Assembly (NCBI GenBank): GCA_900120415.1
Contig: FQLW01000006.1
Coordinates: 186,001 to 250,000, forward strand
Length of the DNA: 64,000 nucleotides
Direction of reading: 5' to 3'
DNA from: Urmitella timonensis
Lineage (GTDB): Bacteria; Actinomycetota; Actinomycetes; Actinomycetales; Actinomycetaceae
A program made the translations under genes and the position numbers. This document shows positions 25,796 to 35,428 of this stretch, one piece after another; the first letter of the stretch is position 1, and each line of letters begins with the position of its first letter. The notes beneath the pieces were generated by a model. That model was not told where the DNA came from and searched no databases. It saw only the letters and a list, made by a program, of their open reading frames with translations.

Positions 25796-27446
25796 CTACC
25801 TTTTCTCCCAGCTCTTCAGGGGTTTTGAGTTTAATAACTTTATAGAGGGCGTTACGCACCACCGAATAGGAAAGCCCAGCCGCAATATCTTTCGGGCTCG
25901 CACCCTCTTTTTGCGCCTGCTTTACCGAAGAGTTCATAAACACGGTGCAGCGCGTACCCAAATCCACCGGCGCTTTGGCAGCTACCGCATCGGCGGCAAA
26001 GCTTTGCACACTGGTTCCCATAGTGGCAGCAAAGGTCTGCAAGAAAGATCCACAACCAGACGAACAAGCCTCGTTCACCGAGATAGAATCCACGGCTCCC
26101 GCGCGAATCTTCAGATATTTCATGTCTTGCCCGCCAATATCAATCACCGAGGAAACCCCCGGCAGCAGGTCTTCAGCGGCGCGGAAATGCGCCATCGTTT
26201 CCACTTCGCCTTGCTCTAAGTTAAGGGCGGTTTTCACCAGCCCTTCCCCATAACCGGTGGAGCAGGCGCGCCCAATATAGGCGCCCTCGGGAAGTTCAGT
26301 GCGTATACGGCGCACAATTTCCACTGCCGCCGAAACCGGGTCGCCCTCATTGGAAGCATAGTGAGTGAATACGATCCGTTTATCCTGGTCAATCACGACT
26401 GCTTTAATCGTAGTAGACCCGGAATCTACCCCCAGGAAGCAGCGCCCCCGCGCCTCGGATAATGGTAGTTGCGGGATTACTTCCTTGTCGTGGCGGGCAC
26501 GGAATTCCGCGAGTTCTTCTTCATTAGCAAATAGCGGGCGCATCCGCCGCGAATCAGTATCGATTTTCCCGGTGGTCAGGTTGGTTATTAACTGTTCGAG
26601 GGGGCGCGGCTCCCCTTTACCTGCGCTTAAGGCTGCCCCCAAGGCCACGTAAAGTTCGGCGTGCTCCGGGGTGAAGAAACTATCGGCTTTAGGCAGCAGC
26701 TCCTCATAGGCTTTACGCAGGTTAGGCAGGAAGTGCAGCGGCCCGCCCAGGAACATTACGTTTCCGCGAATCGGGCGTCCACAGGCCAGTCCGGCAATAG
26801 TTTGGGTGGCGACTGCGGTAAAAATCGAGGCCGCGAGGTCTTCGTGCGCCGCGCCCTCGTTAAGCAGGGGCTGCAGGTCGGTTTTCGCGAATACCCCGCA
26901 ACGCGAGGCAATCGGATAAAGCTGGTTGGCACGGGCGGCAAGTTTGTCCAGACCCGAGGCATCGGTGTGTAGCAAGGTAGCCATCTGGTCGATAAAAGCC
27001 CCGGTTCCCCCGGCACAGGTGCCGTTCATACGCTGCTCGGGAGTGGGGTGCAGATAGGTGATTTTGGCATCTTCCCCGCCCAGTTCAATAATCACATCGG
27101 TTTGCGGATGAGTATCGCCCACCGCTTTGGTACCGGCGATAACTTCTTGCACGAAAGGTACTTTCATCGCTCCGGCAACCGAAAGCCCCCCGGAACCGGT
27201 AACCGCGGCCTTTACGGTAATTCCTGGATGCGCGGCGTTAATATCGCGCAACAAGCCGGCCAGTTCCCCGCGCACATCCGCATGGTGGCGGCGATAATCG
27301 GAAAAGATTACCTGCCGCCGGTCAAGTAGCACCGCTTTTACCGTGGTAGAGCCAATGTCGATGCCCAGTTTGAGCGTATGCGTGTCCCCGATTGAAATCA
27401 GACCATCTGCACCCGCAAGGTCAAGGGCGGCAGTTGTCTTACTCAT
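25770..27446 (-). CDS. Acyl-CoA dehydratase activase-type protein, 5' reading frame
   Basis: Two ASKHA-fold ATPase modules of the BcrAD/BadFG type: the first begins [18 protein letters not shown] (near 25), the second [19 protein letters not shown] (near 340). Conserved [14 protein letters not shown] and [15 protein letters not shown], and [13 protein letters not shown] with [10 protein letters not shown] in the second, include the Cys expected to bridge a 4Fe-4S cluster. Such proteins activate radical-type 2-hydroxyacyl-CoA dehydratases or relatives. ATG 27446 with GGGAG 5 bases upstream is preferred over the open frame to 27503. The frame ends prematurely (QGGNFP) at the G7 run; 22868-27446 is one ancestral gene. 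Confidence 0.82.
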   Translation of the reverse strand: MSKTTAALDLAGADGLISIGDTHTLKLGIDIGSTTVKAVLLDRRQVIFSDYRRHHADVRGELAGLLRDINAAHPGITVKAAVTGSGGLSVAGAMKVPFVQEVIAGTKAVGDTHPQTDVIIELGGEDAKITYLHPTPEQRMNGTCAGGTGAFIDQMATLLHTDASGLDKLAARANQLYPIASRCGVFAKTDLQPLLNEGAAHEDLAASIFTAVATQTIAGLACGRPIRGNVMFLGGPLHFLPNLRKAYEELLPKADSFFTPEHAELYVALGAALSAGKGEPRPLEQLITNLTTGKIDTDSRRMRPLFANEEELAEFRARHDKEVIPQLPLSEARGRCFLGVDSGSTTIKAVVIDQDKRIVFTHYASNEGDPVSAAVEIVRRIRTELPEGAYIGRACSTGYGEGLVKTALNLEQGEVETMAHFRAAEDLLPGVSSVIDIGGQDMKYLKIRAGAVDSISVNEACSSGCGSFLQTFAATMGTSVQSFAADAVAAKAPVDLGTRCTVFMNSSVKQAQKEGASPKDIAAGLSYSVVRNALYKVIKLKTPEELGEKVVVQGGNFP

Positions 27447-27528
27447 AGCATCTCCCGGAGTCGTTATCACCACCTCAAGGTAAGCTGAAAACACTAAATT
27501 CACAGGGTGTTGAAATTAGGATAAAACT

Positions 27529-28431
27529 ATGAACGCAAAATCCAGAGAAAATCACACCAACCAGCAGGAACGCTCTAGCAAGCGAAAAAGAGCCAGCGGA
27601 AAAAGTTTCGGTGACGATGAATTAACCACCGATGATTACGAAAAGGAAACGTTAGCTAATTCGCGCGCTCGGGATTTAAAGCCGGGAACTAAGAAAGCCA
27701 AAACCCCATCTTCTGTCCCAAAAACAGCCAAACGTTCCCCTGGTCACGGGAGAGGGCCGCGGGGAGCGCGCGGGAGAATGCGCGAACAGATCAAGCGGGT
27801 TGCCGAATCCCAGTTCATTGCCCGCGGCTATGACGGCACCACGATGCGTTCGATTGCTAAAGGGGCGGGTTGCGACCCCGCAATGGTCAGCTATTATTTT
27901 CGCTCCAAACAGCGGTTATTTCGAGATTGCTTCGATTTACCGCTTGACCCCTTAGAACAAGTCCTCCAACTATGGGAACCCGGAATTGAGGGAGTAGCCG
28001 AGCGGCTATTGGATTTCGCCTTCACTCTTTACGAGGAACGCCTCACCAAAGATCGAATGAAAGCCCTGATGCGCGCGCTTATTACCGACGCTGAAACCAC
28101 CCAGCGGTTCCGCAGCTATATCCGCGACAATCTACAAAAAGGGGTAGTCCAACTGCTAGATTCGCTTGCCCCCTATCTTCCTCCGGTACAAAAAAGGCAG
28201 CTAGAGTCACGCTTCCCGATGCTGATTGAAATTTTGATGTCCATGATTTACGGAGTAGCAACGATGCGCTACATCGTACAATTAGAGCCGGTAGCCTCCA
28301 TGGAGCGCAGCGAATTACAGAACCGCCTCGCCCCCATATTGCAAACCCAAATCGAGAACCTGGCTCGGGAAATATTCCCCACGCTAACGTCCAGCTTCCC
28401 GGAAAGTAACGACCAAAACCCGGTTTATTAG
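27529..28431 (+). CDS. TetR-family regulator with long charged N-terminus
   Basis: 300 residues. The first ~85 residues are highly charged and disordered-looking (Lys/Arg/Ser/Thr-rich), followed by a normal TetR HTH (VAESQFIARGYDGTTMRSIAKGAGCDPAMVSYYFRSKQRLF) and an all-helical ligand domain. TetR proteins are usually ~200 residues, so the extension is extra; an internal ATG at 27778 would give a normal-size protein. It is divergent from the activase gene across 82 bases, suggesting it controls that gene. The short GTGTT/AACAC pair between them is too weak to call an operator. Confidence 0.88.
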   Translation: MNAKSRENHTNQQERSSKRKRASGKSFGDDELTTDDYEKETLANSRARDLKPGTKKAKTPSSVPKTAKRSPGHGRGPRGARGRMREQIKRVAESQFIARGYDGTTMRSIAKGAGCDPAMVSYYFRSKQRLFRDCFDLPLDPLEQVLQLWEPGIEGVAERLLDFAFTLYEERLTKDRMKALMRALITDAETTQRFRSYIRDNLQKGVVQLLDSLAPYLPPVQKRQLESRFPMLIEILMSMIYGVATMRYIVQLEPVASMERSELQNRLAPILQTQIENLAREIFPTLTSSFPESNDQNPVY

Positions 28432-28562
28432 GAGTAATCTTTTATATTCAGAAAGGTCTGATTAGCTCTGTCATTTTTCATAAACCCTCAAGGAGGGAGC
28501 TGGCAGCTTGCTGACATGGCAGAATGCATTTTGCAGATTAACCTGGCTATCCTAAAGAGGTG

Positions 28563-30149
28563 ATGCAAATACTCGCCTCTTCTCCCCTATTGACCCTATT
28601 TTTAGTAATCGCCCTGGGAACTCTATTCGGTTCGATACCTTTCGGTCCCTTAAAGTTCGGTGCTGCCGGAGCCTTATTCGTAGGTCTCGCCGCTGGCGCC
28701 CTCGACCCAGCGCTCGGGGAAAACCTTTCCCTGGTATCTGCCATCGGCTTGGCACTTTTTGTCTATACTATTGGCTTGGCGGCGGGCGCTTCTTTCTTCC
28801 GCGACCTGCGCAAACAATCTCCATTACTGATTGGGGCTGTCGTTTTACTTGCCGTTTACGCCCTAGTGGTGGCCTTCGGAGGCAAAGCCTTGGGGCTTAG
28901 TTCCCCGCTACTGGGAGGAATGTTCGCCGGTTCGCTAACCACCACCCCAGCTCTAGCTGCCGCAACCGATGCTGCCGGAGGAAGCGCCCAGCCCGCAGTA
29001 GGATACGCGATTGCCTACCCGGTGGGAGTAATCGTAACCATGGTAGTAGTAACAGCACTCATGCGGATAAAACTTCCAGCGAAAAATGACCCAAACCCGG
29101 CATCAGCGGCCGGACTTTTTACCCAAACTATTCGGGTAGAAAACCCGATGCGAATCCAAGAAATACCGAGGATTGCCGAGGTCGTGGGCTCTTCGGAAGG
29201 CGGGCTACGCATTTCCTATCTGCTGCGGGACGGCAAAATGCAGGTTGCCCATCCCGATGGGCAACTAAAAGCCGGAGATTTAGCTTTCCTGGTTGGCATT
29301 CCGGATGCGGTTAAAACCGCTGGAAAAACCTTAGGTACGCCAATAGGGGAAGACATCTCTGCTGACCGGAAAGATATAGATTTCCGTCGCTTCACAGTTT
29401 CCAACCAGCGTTTAGTGGGAAAAAAAGTTGCAGAGCTGTTCTTACCGGCTCGTTTTCAATCACTCCTAACCCGCGTACGCCGCGGCGATACCGATATGCT
29501 TGCCACTGCTGAAACCCGCCTCCAAATGGGGGATCGGGTATTAGTTGTCTACCCAATAGAACGGTTAAACGATATTGCTAAAACTTTCGGGGATTCGGAA
29601 CATAAAATCTCTGCCATCGACTATCTACCATTCGGCCTCGGGATTGCCGCCGGGGTGGCACTTGGACTTATCACTATCCCCCTGGGTTCTCTCGGCTCAC
29701 TCGCATTGGGTGCAGCGGCAGGTCCACTGGTAGTGGGATTACTACTAGGGCGTATTGACCGTCTAGGACCAGTAGTATTCTCCCTCGCGCCCTCGGCAAA
29801 TAATATGTTGCGACAAATGGGACTGGTGTTATTCCTGGCGGCAGTAGGTTTATCTTCTGGACCAGCCTTTGCTAGTAGCGCCTTTTCCCTAACCGGAGTA
29901 AAAATCGGGTCACTGGCCGCTGCCGGAATGATACCAGTGTTAGCAGCATTCTGGTTCTTAGGGAAAATCTTGGGACTATCAACCGCCCGGATGGCGGGGG
30001 CAATTGCCGGTTTCGTGGGGCAGCCGGCAATCCTCAGTCACGTACAGAGCACTATCCCCGATGAGCGCTGCGAATCCGGATATTCTGCCACCTTCGCCCT
30101 CGGGATTATTGCAAAAATCGTGCTAGTACAAATCGTAATGGTGCTTTAG
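28563..30149 (+). CDS. AspT/YidE/YbjL-family transporter
   Basis: 528 residues. Two membrane halves of about five spans with the family duplication (IALGTLFGSIPFGPLKFGAAGALFVGLAAG early; FGLGIAAGVALGLITIPLG late) surround two RCK_C/TrkA_C-type soluble domains (about 200-360, VGKKVAELFLPARFQSLLTRVRRG). The family includes the aspartate:alanine exchanger AspT; substrate here is unknown. GTG 28560 is an alternative start; AAAGAGG overlaps it, so the exact start is unsure. The 130-base leader has no gene. Tail-to-tail with the antiporter, 1 base apart. Confidence 0.88.
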   Translation: MQILASSPLLTLFLVIALGTLFGSIPFGPLKFGAAGALFVGLAAGALDPALGENLSLVSAIGLALFVYTIGLAAGASFFRDLRKQSPLLIGAVVLLAVYALVVAFGGKALGLSSPLLGGMFAGSLTTTPALAAATDAAGGSAQPAVGYAIAYPVGVIVTMVVVTALMRIKLPAKNDPNPASAAGLFTQTIRVENPMRIQEIPRIAEVVGSSEGGLRISYLLRDGKMQVAHPDGQLKAGDLAFLVGIPDAVKTAGKTLGTPIGEDISADRKDIDFRRFTVSNQRLVGKKVAELFLPARFQSLLTRVRRGDTDMLATAETRLQMGDRVLVVYPIERLNDIAKTFGDSEHKISAIDYLPFGLGIAAGVALGLITIPLGSLGSLALGAAAGPLVVGLLLGRIDRLGPVVFSLAPSANNMLRQMGLVLFLAAVGLSSGPAFASSAFSLTGVKIGSLAAAGMIPVLAAFWFLGKILGLSTARMAGAIAGFVGQPAILSHVQSTIPDERCESGYSATFALGIIAKIVLVQIVMVL

Positions 30150-30150
30150 C

Positions 30151-32214
30151 TTAATGACCAGTATCAGCATAATTCATTTGTAACAGGTAAACTTCTTGCC
30201 GCAATGCATCAGCCAAATCATCACTGAGAGTACCGTCTTCCCGTAAATCCTGAATACAGCCCAGTTGCAGCCGCAAGGACTCTTCTTCTAAGTCATCGAC
30301 TTTTGCCTGCAAATCATTACGGTATGAGCGCGAATCATTCTTCAAAACTTTAACTATCTCTTGGTGATCTTCCAGCAGATAGCTAGCAACTTGACGCTCC
30401 AAATCATCGGTAGCGCTTTGGCGAGCCCGCAAATACTTAATGGCTTCCTCTTCCATCTGTAAACGCATTGACCGCATCCCATTAGGATTTTCGATTACCG
30501 GGATAGAACCAGACCTTAAACGTATCTTCTTGAACCAGTCCCCTAAACGGTTACGCAGAAACTGACCAACACCGCGCAAGCTTTTCCCAGGATGATGGGC
30601 CGTAGACTGCGAACCTGACAATAGTAAGGAGCGACGTAAAACTTTGCGCATAGCCGCTACTACCGCTTTATCTGCCTGCCCAGAATCCGCGATTTCATCA
30701 AGTAGACGCATCTGGTGACGAATAGTATCAATCCGAATCTCGCGGAAAAGATTATGGGAATGAGAAGAATCCAAATCCTCATTAATTTGGCGGGTCAAAC
30801 GCGTACAAACCACCGTGACCGCCAAAGGGGAACGAGACGCGAACTGTTCCCGCAAAACCTTTATTACCTGCTTCTTTACCCGGGCACGTGCTTGATGAAG
30901 CTCGGTATCATCAGGTATTTCCGGAGTAGGAGTAAGTAAGGGGGTCAAGAAATTAGCCATCAGCAAAGTCAATAGGATAACGCCGGAAGCAATAAAGATT
31001 AACTCGCCGCGGGCAGGAAACTCTTTACCTCCCGCCGTCACCAGGGGCAACGTGAAAGCAATCGATAAGGTAACTGCCCCTTTAGGTCCAGCTAAAGTAG
31101 TGACCAGGGCGTTTTGAATAAGCTTGAGGGCGCGAACCTGGCCGGCAGCAAAAACCTCGGTAAACTCTAGCGAGGATTTGTTCCGCCGCTGCAAACGCAG
31201 GTAGTAGCGCCAATCGAAAAGCAAAACCCATACAAAACGCAGCACTACACTGAGGGCAGTTATCGCAAAAACTAGCCCAATCAGGGATAACGGATTAGAA
31301 TTTTCACGCCAAGTACTGTTAAACACCCCCGGGATTTGCGTACCCAACATGATGAACACAATCCCGTTGAGAATAAACGCGACAACTTCCCAAACCGAGC
31401 CGGACACCAGACGTACCCGAGCAGCAAAAGCACTCGTCCTCTGCGGAAGTAAAGTAACCAAAAGACCACCGGCAACTACCGCTAAAATCCCGGAAACGTG
31501 CAGCTCTTCGGCAATAATAAAGAAAACCAAAGGTGAGAGCAGTTCAAAAGTCACGTGGAAAACCGTGGACTCTAACCCAATGCCGCGCACTGCCTTTAGT
31601 ATCAGCAAAGATATAATCCCCAGTAACACCCCGAGAGATAATCCCCCCAAAAACGAAACCGCAAAAGCTCCGGCCGCATTGGTTAAAGAAAAAGCACCAG
31701 TGACGGCAGCCGCCACCGCGAACTGAAAAGAAACAATCCCGGAAGCATCATTAATCAGAGCTTCACCAGCTAGTAAAGTGCTTTGCCTCGAATTAAGTTT
31801 TACCGTTCCCGACAAGGCTCCTACCGCAACCGCATCGGTCGGCCCCAACGCCGCCCCTAATGCAAAAGCCGCCGTAAGCGGGATTGACGGTTCTAAATAG
31901 TTCAAGAAGAAACCCACAGCTAAACAACTGCAAATTACCAAGCCAATCGCCAAATTTAGCACTGCCGAAAAATGCCGATAAAGCAATCGTTTAGAAACGT
32001 TTCGGGATTCATCATAGAGTAAAGGAGCAATAAAGAGCACCAAGAACAGCTCGGGATCTAAACTAAATTCAAGAGGTCCGCTGATAAAAACGGCCATTAG
32101 CAAACCAATCCCGATTTGCACCAACGGCAGGGAGACTCGCGAAATCATCTGGTCAAGGACTGACGAAAGCAGCACAAAGCTCAATACGACCACTACAAAG
32201 TGCAAAGTTTCCAT
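30151..32214 (-). CDS. CPA1-family Na+/H+ antiporter
   Basis: 687 residues. About 12 membrane spans in the first ~420 residues with the CPA1 core GAALGPTDAVAV and the catalytic-site stretch LLAGEALINDASGIV (Asn-Asp pair), then a ~260-residue cytoplasmic tail rich in Arg, Glu and Leu. NhaP/YjcE-type; exchanges Na+ (or K+) for protons and serves pH and salt balance. ATG 32214 with AGGGA upstream. Monocistronic as far as can be seen. Confidence 0.92.
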   Translation of the reverse strand: METLHFVVVVLSFVLLSSVLDQMISRVSLPLVQIGIGLLMAVFISGPLEFSLDPELFLVLFIAPLLYDESRNVSKRLLYRHFSAVLNLAIGLVICSCLAVGFFLNYLEPSIPLTAAFALGAALGPTDAVAVGALSGTVKLNSRQSTLLAGEALINDASGIVSFQFAVAAAVTGAFSLTNAAGAFAVSFLGGLSLGVLLGIISLLILKAVRGIGLESTVFHVTFELLSPLVFFIIAEELHVSGILAVVAGGLLVTLLPQRTSAFAARVRLVSGSVWEVVAFILNGIVFIMLGTQIPGVFNSTWRENSNPLSLIGLVFAITALSVVLRFVWVLLFDWRYYLRLQRRNKSSLEFTEVFAAGQVRALKLIQNALVTTLAGPKGAVTLSIAFTLPLVTAGGKEFPARGELIFIASGVILLTLLMANFLTPLLTPTPEIPDDTELHQARARVKKQVIKVLREQFASRSPLAVTVVCTRLTRQINEDLDSSHSHNLFREIRIDTIRHQMRLLDEIADSGQADKAVVAAMRKVLRRSLLLSGSQSTAHHPGKSLRGVGQFLRNRLGDWFKKIRLRSGSIPVIENPNGMRSMRLQMEEEAIKYLRARQSATDDLERQVASYLLEDHQEIVKVLKNDSRSYRNDLQAKVDDLEEESLRLQLGCIQDLREDGTLSDDLADALRQEVYLLQMNYADTGH

Positions 32215-32378
32215 TCTTTAGCGTCCCTAGTCTTTTATTTTCAGTTTTGATAAGTTCAGCCCCACCACCCGCTATATAAAATCCTCTATGGATTCAAGAG
32301 GGCGGCAATCGGGCTTTTCGTTGCCATCAGTTACTGCAGTCAGCTACCACCAGGTGAGCAAAGTAGCTGGCTAGCGAG

Positions 32379-33368
32379 CTATTGTGCGGTTACATCCGCA
32401 GGATTAATTCTACCAGCTGGAGGAACCCCTAGAATTTCGCTACAGGAACGCAAATCTTCATCCATTCGCGCAAGCAGTTTTTCTACGCTCTCTAGTTTCA
32501 GCATCGGACGCAGATGAGCAATAAAATCTATCGCAACTGGTTCATCATAAAGATTAAGGTCGGCCCGCCCTAACACATGAGCTTCCACCGTAACCTTGTC
32601 CCCAGAAAACTGCGGATTAGTACCCACCGAAATCGCGGCCGGTAAATGCTCAACCGCGTTAGTGCCAGGAACTGAACGTATCAACAGCCCCGCGTAAACC
32701 CCATTAGCGGGAATCACCAGTCCGGCAGTCTGCCCCAGGTTAGCGGTGGGGAAACCAAGCTGACGTCCTCGTTGAAAGCCCCGTTCTACGATTCCCCGCA
32801 GCCGGTAGCTGCGCCCTAAAATCTGGGCGGCGCCCTGAACGTCTCCCCTTGCCAAACATTGCCGTACCCGCGTGGAGGAGTAACGTCGCGCTTGAGCGTC
32901 AGTAATATCGGCAACCTCAATCACCTGAAAGTCCTGTTTACTGCCGGATTGACGCAAGGTTTCAATATCCCCACAGTTATCGCGCCCGAAACGAACATCT
33001 TGTCCCACCACGATTTCTTTTAGATGTAAACCATCTACAAAATAGCTATCAATAAACTGTTGGGGAGTTTGATTAGCTAAATCGCGAGTGTAGGGTACTA
33101 CCCAGGTGGCATCTAGCCCTAGAGCAGCTAAAGCATCTAGCCGATCTGGGAGAGGTTGAATTAGGGCGGTAGGGTTGGTTGGGTTATGAATAACCGAAGG
33201 GTGCGGGGAAAAGGTTACTGCCACCGCATATAGCCCGTCTCGTTTCGCCCTGGATACTACAGTTTTAATAATCCGAGTATGCCCCTTGTGTACCCCATCG
33301 AAAATTCCGATAGTGGCGACCGTGCGCTCGTTAGTTTCCAGGTGGGGAGGACGTGTCCAGATTTGCAC
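32379..33368 (-). CDS. ribF: Bifunctional riboflavin kinase/FAD synthetase
   Basis: 329 residues. N-terminal FAD synthetase nucleotidyltransferase domain (ATIGIFDGVHKGHTRII, with the GxFDGxHxGH signature; later SSTRVRQCLARGDV) and C-terminal riboflavin kinase domain (GFPTANL near 200, PANGVYAGLL). Makes FMN and FAD. GTG start, 2 bases after the small Cys-rich gene, which suggests coupling. Neighbour of truB as in most actinobacteria. Confidence 0.95.
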   Translation of the reverse strand: MQIWTRPPHLETNERTVATIGIFDGVHKGHTRIIKTVVSRAKRDGLYAVAVTFSPHPSVIHNPTNPTALIQPLPDRLDALAALGLDATWVVPYTRDLANQTPQQFIDSYFVDGLHLKEIVVGQDVRFGRDNCGDIETLRQSGSKQDFQVIEVADITDAQARRYSSTRVRQCLARGDVQGAAQILGRSYRLRGIVERGFQRGRQLGFPTANLGQTAGLVIPANGVYAGLLIRSVPGTNAVEHLPAAISVGTNPQFSGDKVTVEAHVLGRADLNLYDEPVAIDFIAHLRPMLKLESVEKLLARMDEDLRSCSEILGVPPAGRINPADVTAQ

Positions 33369-33370
33369 AG

Positions 33371-33571
33371 TTAGCTACCGTTTTTAGTTATGCCTAGTTC
33401 TGGACGACCATTTGCGGGTACTCCTAGCTTGCCGGTGCGTTTTTCTTCGGCAGTTTTTCTGCTTTTGCCTTTACCTCCGCAACCGCAGCCGCAGGTTTTC
33501 TTGGCATTGTTTTCGATGTTTGCGGTATTTTCGGTATTTCCAGTGTTTCCGGTGTTTACGTTTTGGCTCAT
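33371..33571 (-). CDS. Small Asn/Thr-rich protein with CGCGCGG cluster
   Basis: 66 residues. ATG 33571 has a strong AAAGGAG upstream. The N-terminal 22 residues are Asn/Thr repeats (NTGNTGNTENTANIENN), then KKTCGCGCGGKGKSRK with three Cys in CxCxC order, and a basic C-terminus. The Cys cluster may bind a metal ion or cluster; no family recognised. Tightly coupled to ribF by a 2-base gap, so translation is plausible. It could also be a translation-regulating leader peptide for ribF. Confidence 0.6.
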   Translation of the reverse strand: MSQNVNTGNTGNTENTANIENNAKKTCGCGCGGKGKSRKTAEEKRTGKLGVPANGRPELGITKNGS

Positions 33572-33740
33572 GCTTCTCCTTTAGCTACTTTGTAAACTTA
33601 ATACATTTCACCTTGAGCCTTCCACTGGCTCAGCCCGCAGCGATATTAGATATTGAGTTAGCTACTAGGTGTAGTAACGCTGAGTACCAGACCAGAATAT
33701 GAGGATAAAAAGGCAGAAAAACCCAATATAGTTTACTAAT

Positions 33741-34781
33741 CTACGAGTGGAGATTTAGGACGCTGCGCCAGGAGTTATCGCGAAGCCGCGCCAAAAAAGC
33801 TATCGAACCTTGGTCGTCAGCCAAGGCATAAACGGTATCTGGATTTGCGAAACCGCCCCCAATAGTTTCAAGATTAGCTAGCGGACGTTGTCCATAACCC
33901 AGAGCGGTAATAACCTCCGCACTCACCGGACAAACCGGAAACATCCTCGCGCAGATTTCATCAAGATTAACTACTGGCAACTGCTGTTTATCGGCAACTA
34001 GACGCGATAGTTCCTGCAGGTTATAGACAGGAAAAGCAGAATCCTCCGCCTCATTTTGGGTAGTATCTAGCCCAAAAAGACCAACCCTAACCCGCCGCAA
34101 TCCCCTAAGATGCGCCCCTATACCCAGTTCATTACCCAAATCTCGCCCCAAGGCACGAACATAAGTACCAGCCGAACACGTCACCCGAATATCCTGATAA
34201 ACCACCCGACTCCCATCGAGGACGCCCTCTTCCGGTTCCCCCAGCAAAGTAAGCTCATAGATAGTAATCGGCCTTGACGGAAGCTGCACATTTTCTCCGC
34301 TGCGAATACGGTCAGCTGCCCTTCGACCTCGGATTTTTAAAGCCGAAAAAGCACTAGGAACCTGCATTACCTGCCCACGCCAATGCTGCAACACGGTCTG
34401 AATCCCCGCTAAATCCTGTATACCAGCGCCCCGTTTAGCGGTAATAGTTCCCTGCGCGTCCTCGCTATCAGTTTCCACCCCGAAACAAACCCGGGCAATA
34501 TAGGTTTTCTTTAGCCCTTGCAGATACTGTAAAAGTTTAGTGCCGCGGCCAAGACCAACAACTAATACGCCTGATGCGGCCGGATCCAAAGTACCGGCAT
34601 GACCCACCTTGCGAGTAGCCGCGAGACGGCGCAGCCGGGCAACCACATCATGACTGGTAATCCCCAAGGGCTTATCAACAGCTAGCACCCCGTCATCAGC
34701 TGTTATTTGGGCGCGGGGAACTTCGATATCTGCACCTAACGGAGCAAAAGTAGGGTCAGAAACAAGCGAATCCACAGTCAA
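33741..34781 (-). CDS. truB: tRNA pseudouridine-55 synthase
   Basis: 346 residues. Motif I DKPLGITSHDVVARLRR, catalytic motif II GHAGTLDPAASGVLVVGLG with the nucleophilic Asp, and KTYIARVCFG are intact; the C-terminal domain is a longer, actinobacterial type. Modifies U55 of tRNAs. Start TTG 34781 or GTG 34775. Downstream of rbfA in the infB cluster; the 52-base gap to rbfA has no terminator. Confidence 0.95.
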   Translation of the reverse strand: MTVDSLVSDPTFAPLGADIEVPRAQITADDGVLAVDKPLGITSHDVVARLRRLAATRKVGHAGTLDPAASGVLVVGLGRGTKLLQYLQGLKKTYIARVCFGVETDSEDAQGTITAKRGAGIQDLAGIQTVLQHWRGQVMQVPSAFSALKIRGRRAADRIRSGENVQLPSRPITIYELTLLGEPEEGVLDGSRVVYQDIRVTCSAGTYVRALGRDLGNELGIGAHLRGLRRVRVGLFGLDTTQNEAEDSAFPVYNLQELSRLVADKQQLPVVNLDEICARMFPVCPVSAEVITALGYGQRPLANLETIGGGFANPDTVYALADDQGSIAFLARLRDNSWRSVLNLHS

Positions 34782-34833
34782 AACTATTCAACTCACCACT
34801 TCACATTTTGCGATTACCAATAGCGTCCAGGTC

Positions 34834-35358
34834 TTAAGAATTATCCGTGTCTGGAAAACTATCGGTATCAGCAAAACCATCTTCACCAGTCCATTCAGTG
34901 AAAGTAGGCTCTGCTTCTTGAGCTTCAAAGACTTTCTTTTCCCGAGGCTTACGGTAAGGATCTTCCTCCCCGGCATAACTAGCTGCCTGAGCCCCTTCAC
35001 GCAGATTCGCATCCGAGTCGAGGGCGCTGGCAAGGGTTTCTTCAAAACTGGCAGTCTGCTGTGGCAAAGCATCCAAAGTAAACTCGATACTGGGTGTCAA
35101 TCGAATACCGAGAGCCTTGCCAACCTCTGAACGAATCAGCCCTTTGGCACTGTTCAACGCTTTCGCGGTTTTTTCACGCTGCTTTTCATCACCAAAAACC
35201 GTGTAAAACACGGTTGCATGCTGTAAATCGCCGGTAACTCGACAATCAGTGATGGTAGTAAAACCAATACGCGGATCTTTAACCCGGCGTTCCAATAGCC
35301 TAGCCACCGTGGTCTGAATCCGTTCCTCAACTCTGCGCCTACGAGCCTGATCAGCCAT
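34834..35358 (-). CDS. rbfA: 30S ribosome-binding factor A
   Basis: 174 residues. The RbfA KH-like core (RRRRVEERIQTTVARLLERRVKDPRIGFTTITDCRVTGDL) is followed by an acidic C-terminal extension of ~50 residues (DSDANLREG...EEDPYRKPREKK...) common in actinobacteria. Needed for 16S 5'-end maturation and cold adaptation. Separated from infB by a strong hairpin. Confidence 0.94.
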   Translation of the reverse strand: MADQARRRRVEERIQTTVARLLERRVKDPRIGFTTITDCRVTGDLQHATVFYTVFGDEKQREKTAKALNSAKGLIRSEVGKALGIRLTPSIEFTLDALPQQTASFEETLASALDSDANLREGAQAASYAGEEDPYRKPREKKVFEAQEAEPTFTEWTGEDGFADTDSFPDTDNS

Positions 35359-35380
35359 GAAAACTCCTTCATCTAAAAGT

Positions 35381-35417
35381 GGCTTTTCGGGCGCAAACAG
35401 CTCGCGCCCGAAAAGCC
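35381..35417 (-). terminator. Hairpin between infB and rbfA
   Basis: A perfect 14-bp stem (arms 35381-35394 and 35404-35417, loop 9) with CTTTTAG following on the minus strand. Either a terminator of infB or a partial attenuator, since rbfA-truB continue on the same strand. Confidence 0.75.
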
Positions 35418-35428
35418 GACCAGTAACG

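Noticed and set aside
27446-27529. TetR operator between the activase and tetR
   Set aside because: Only 5-base GTGTT/AACAC arms can be found, which is not convincing.
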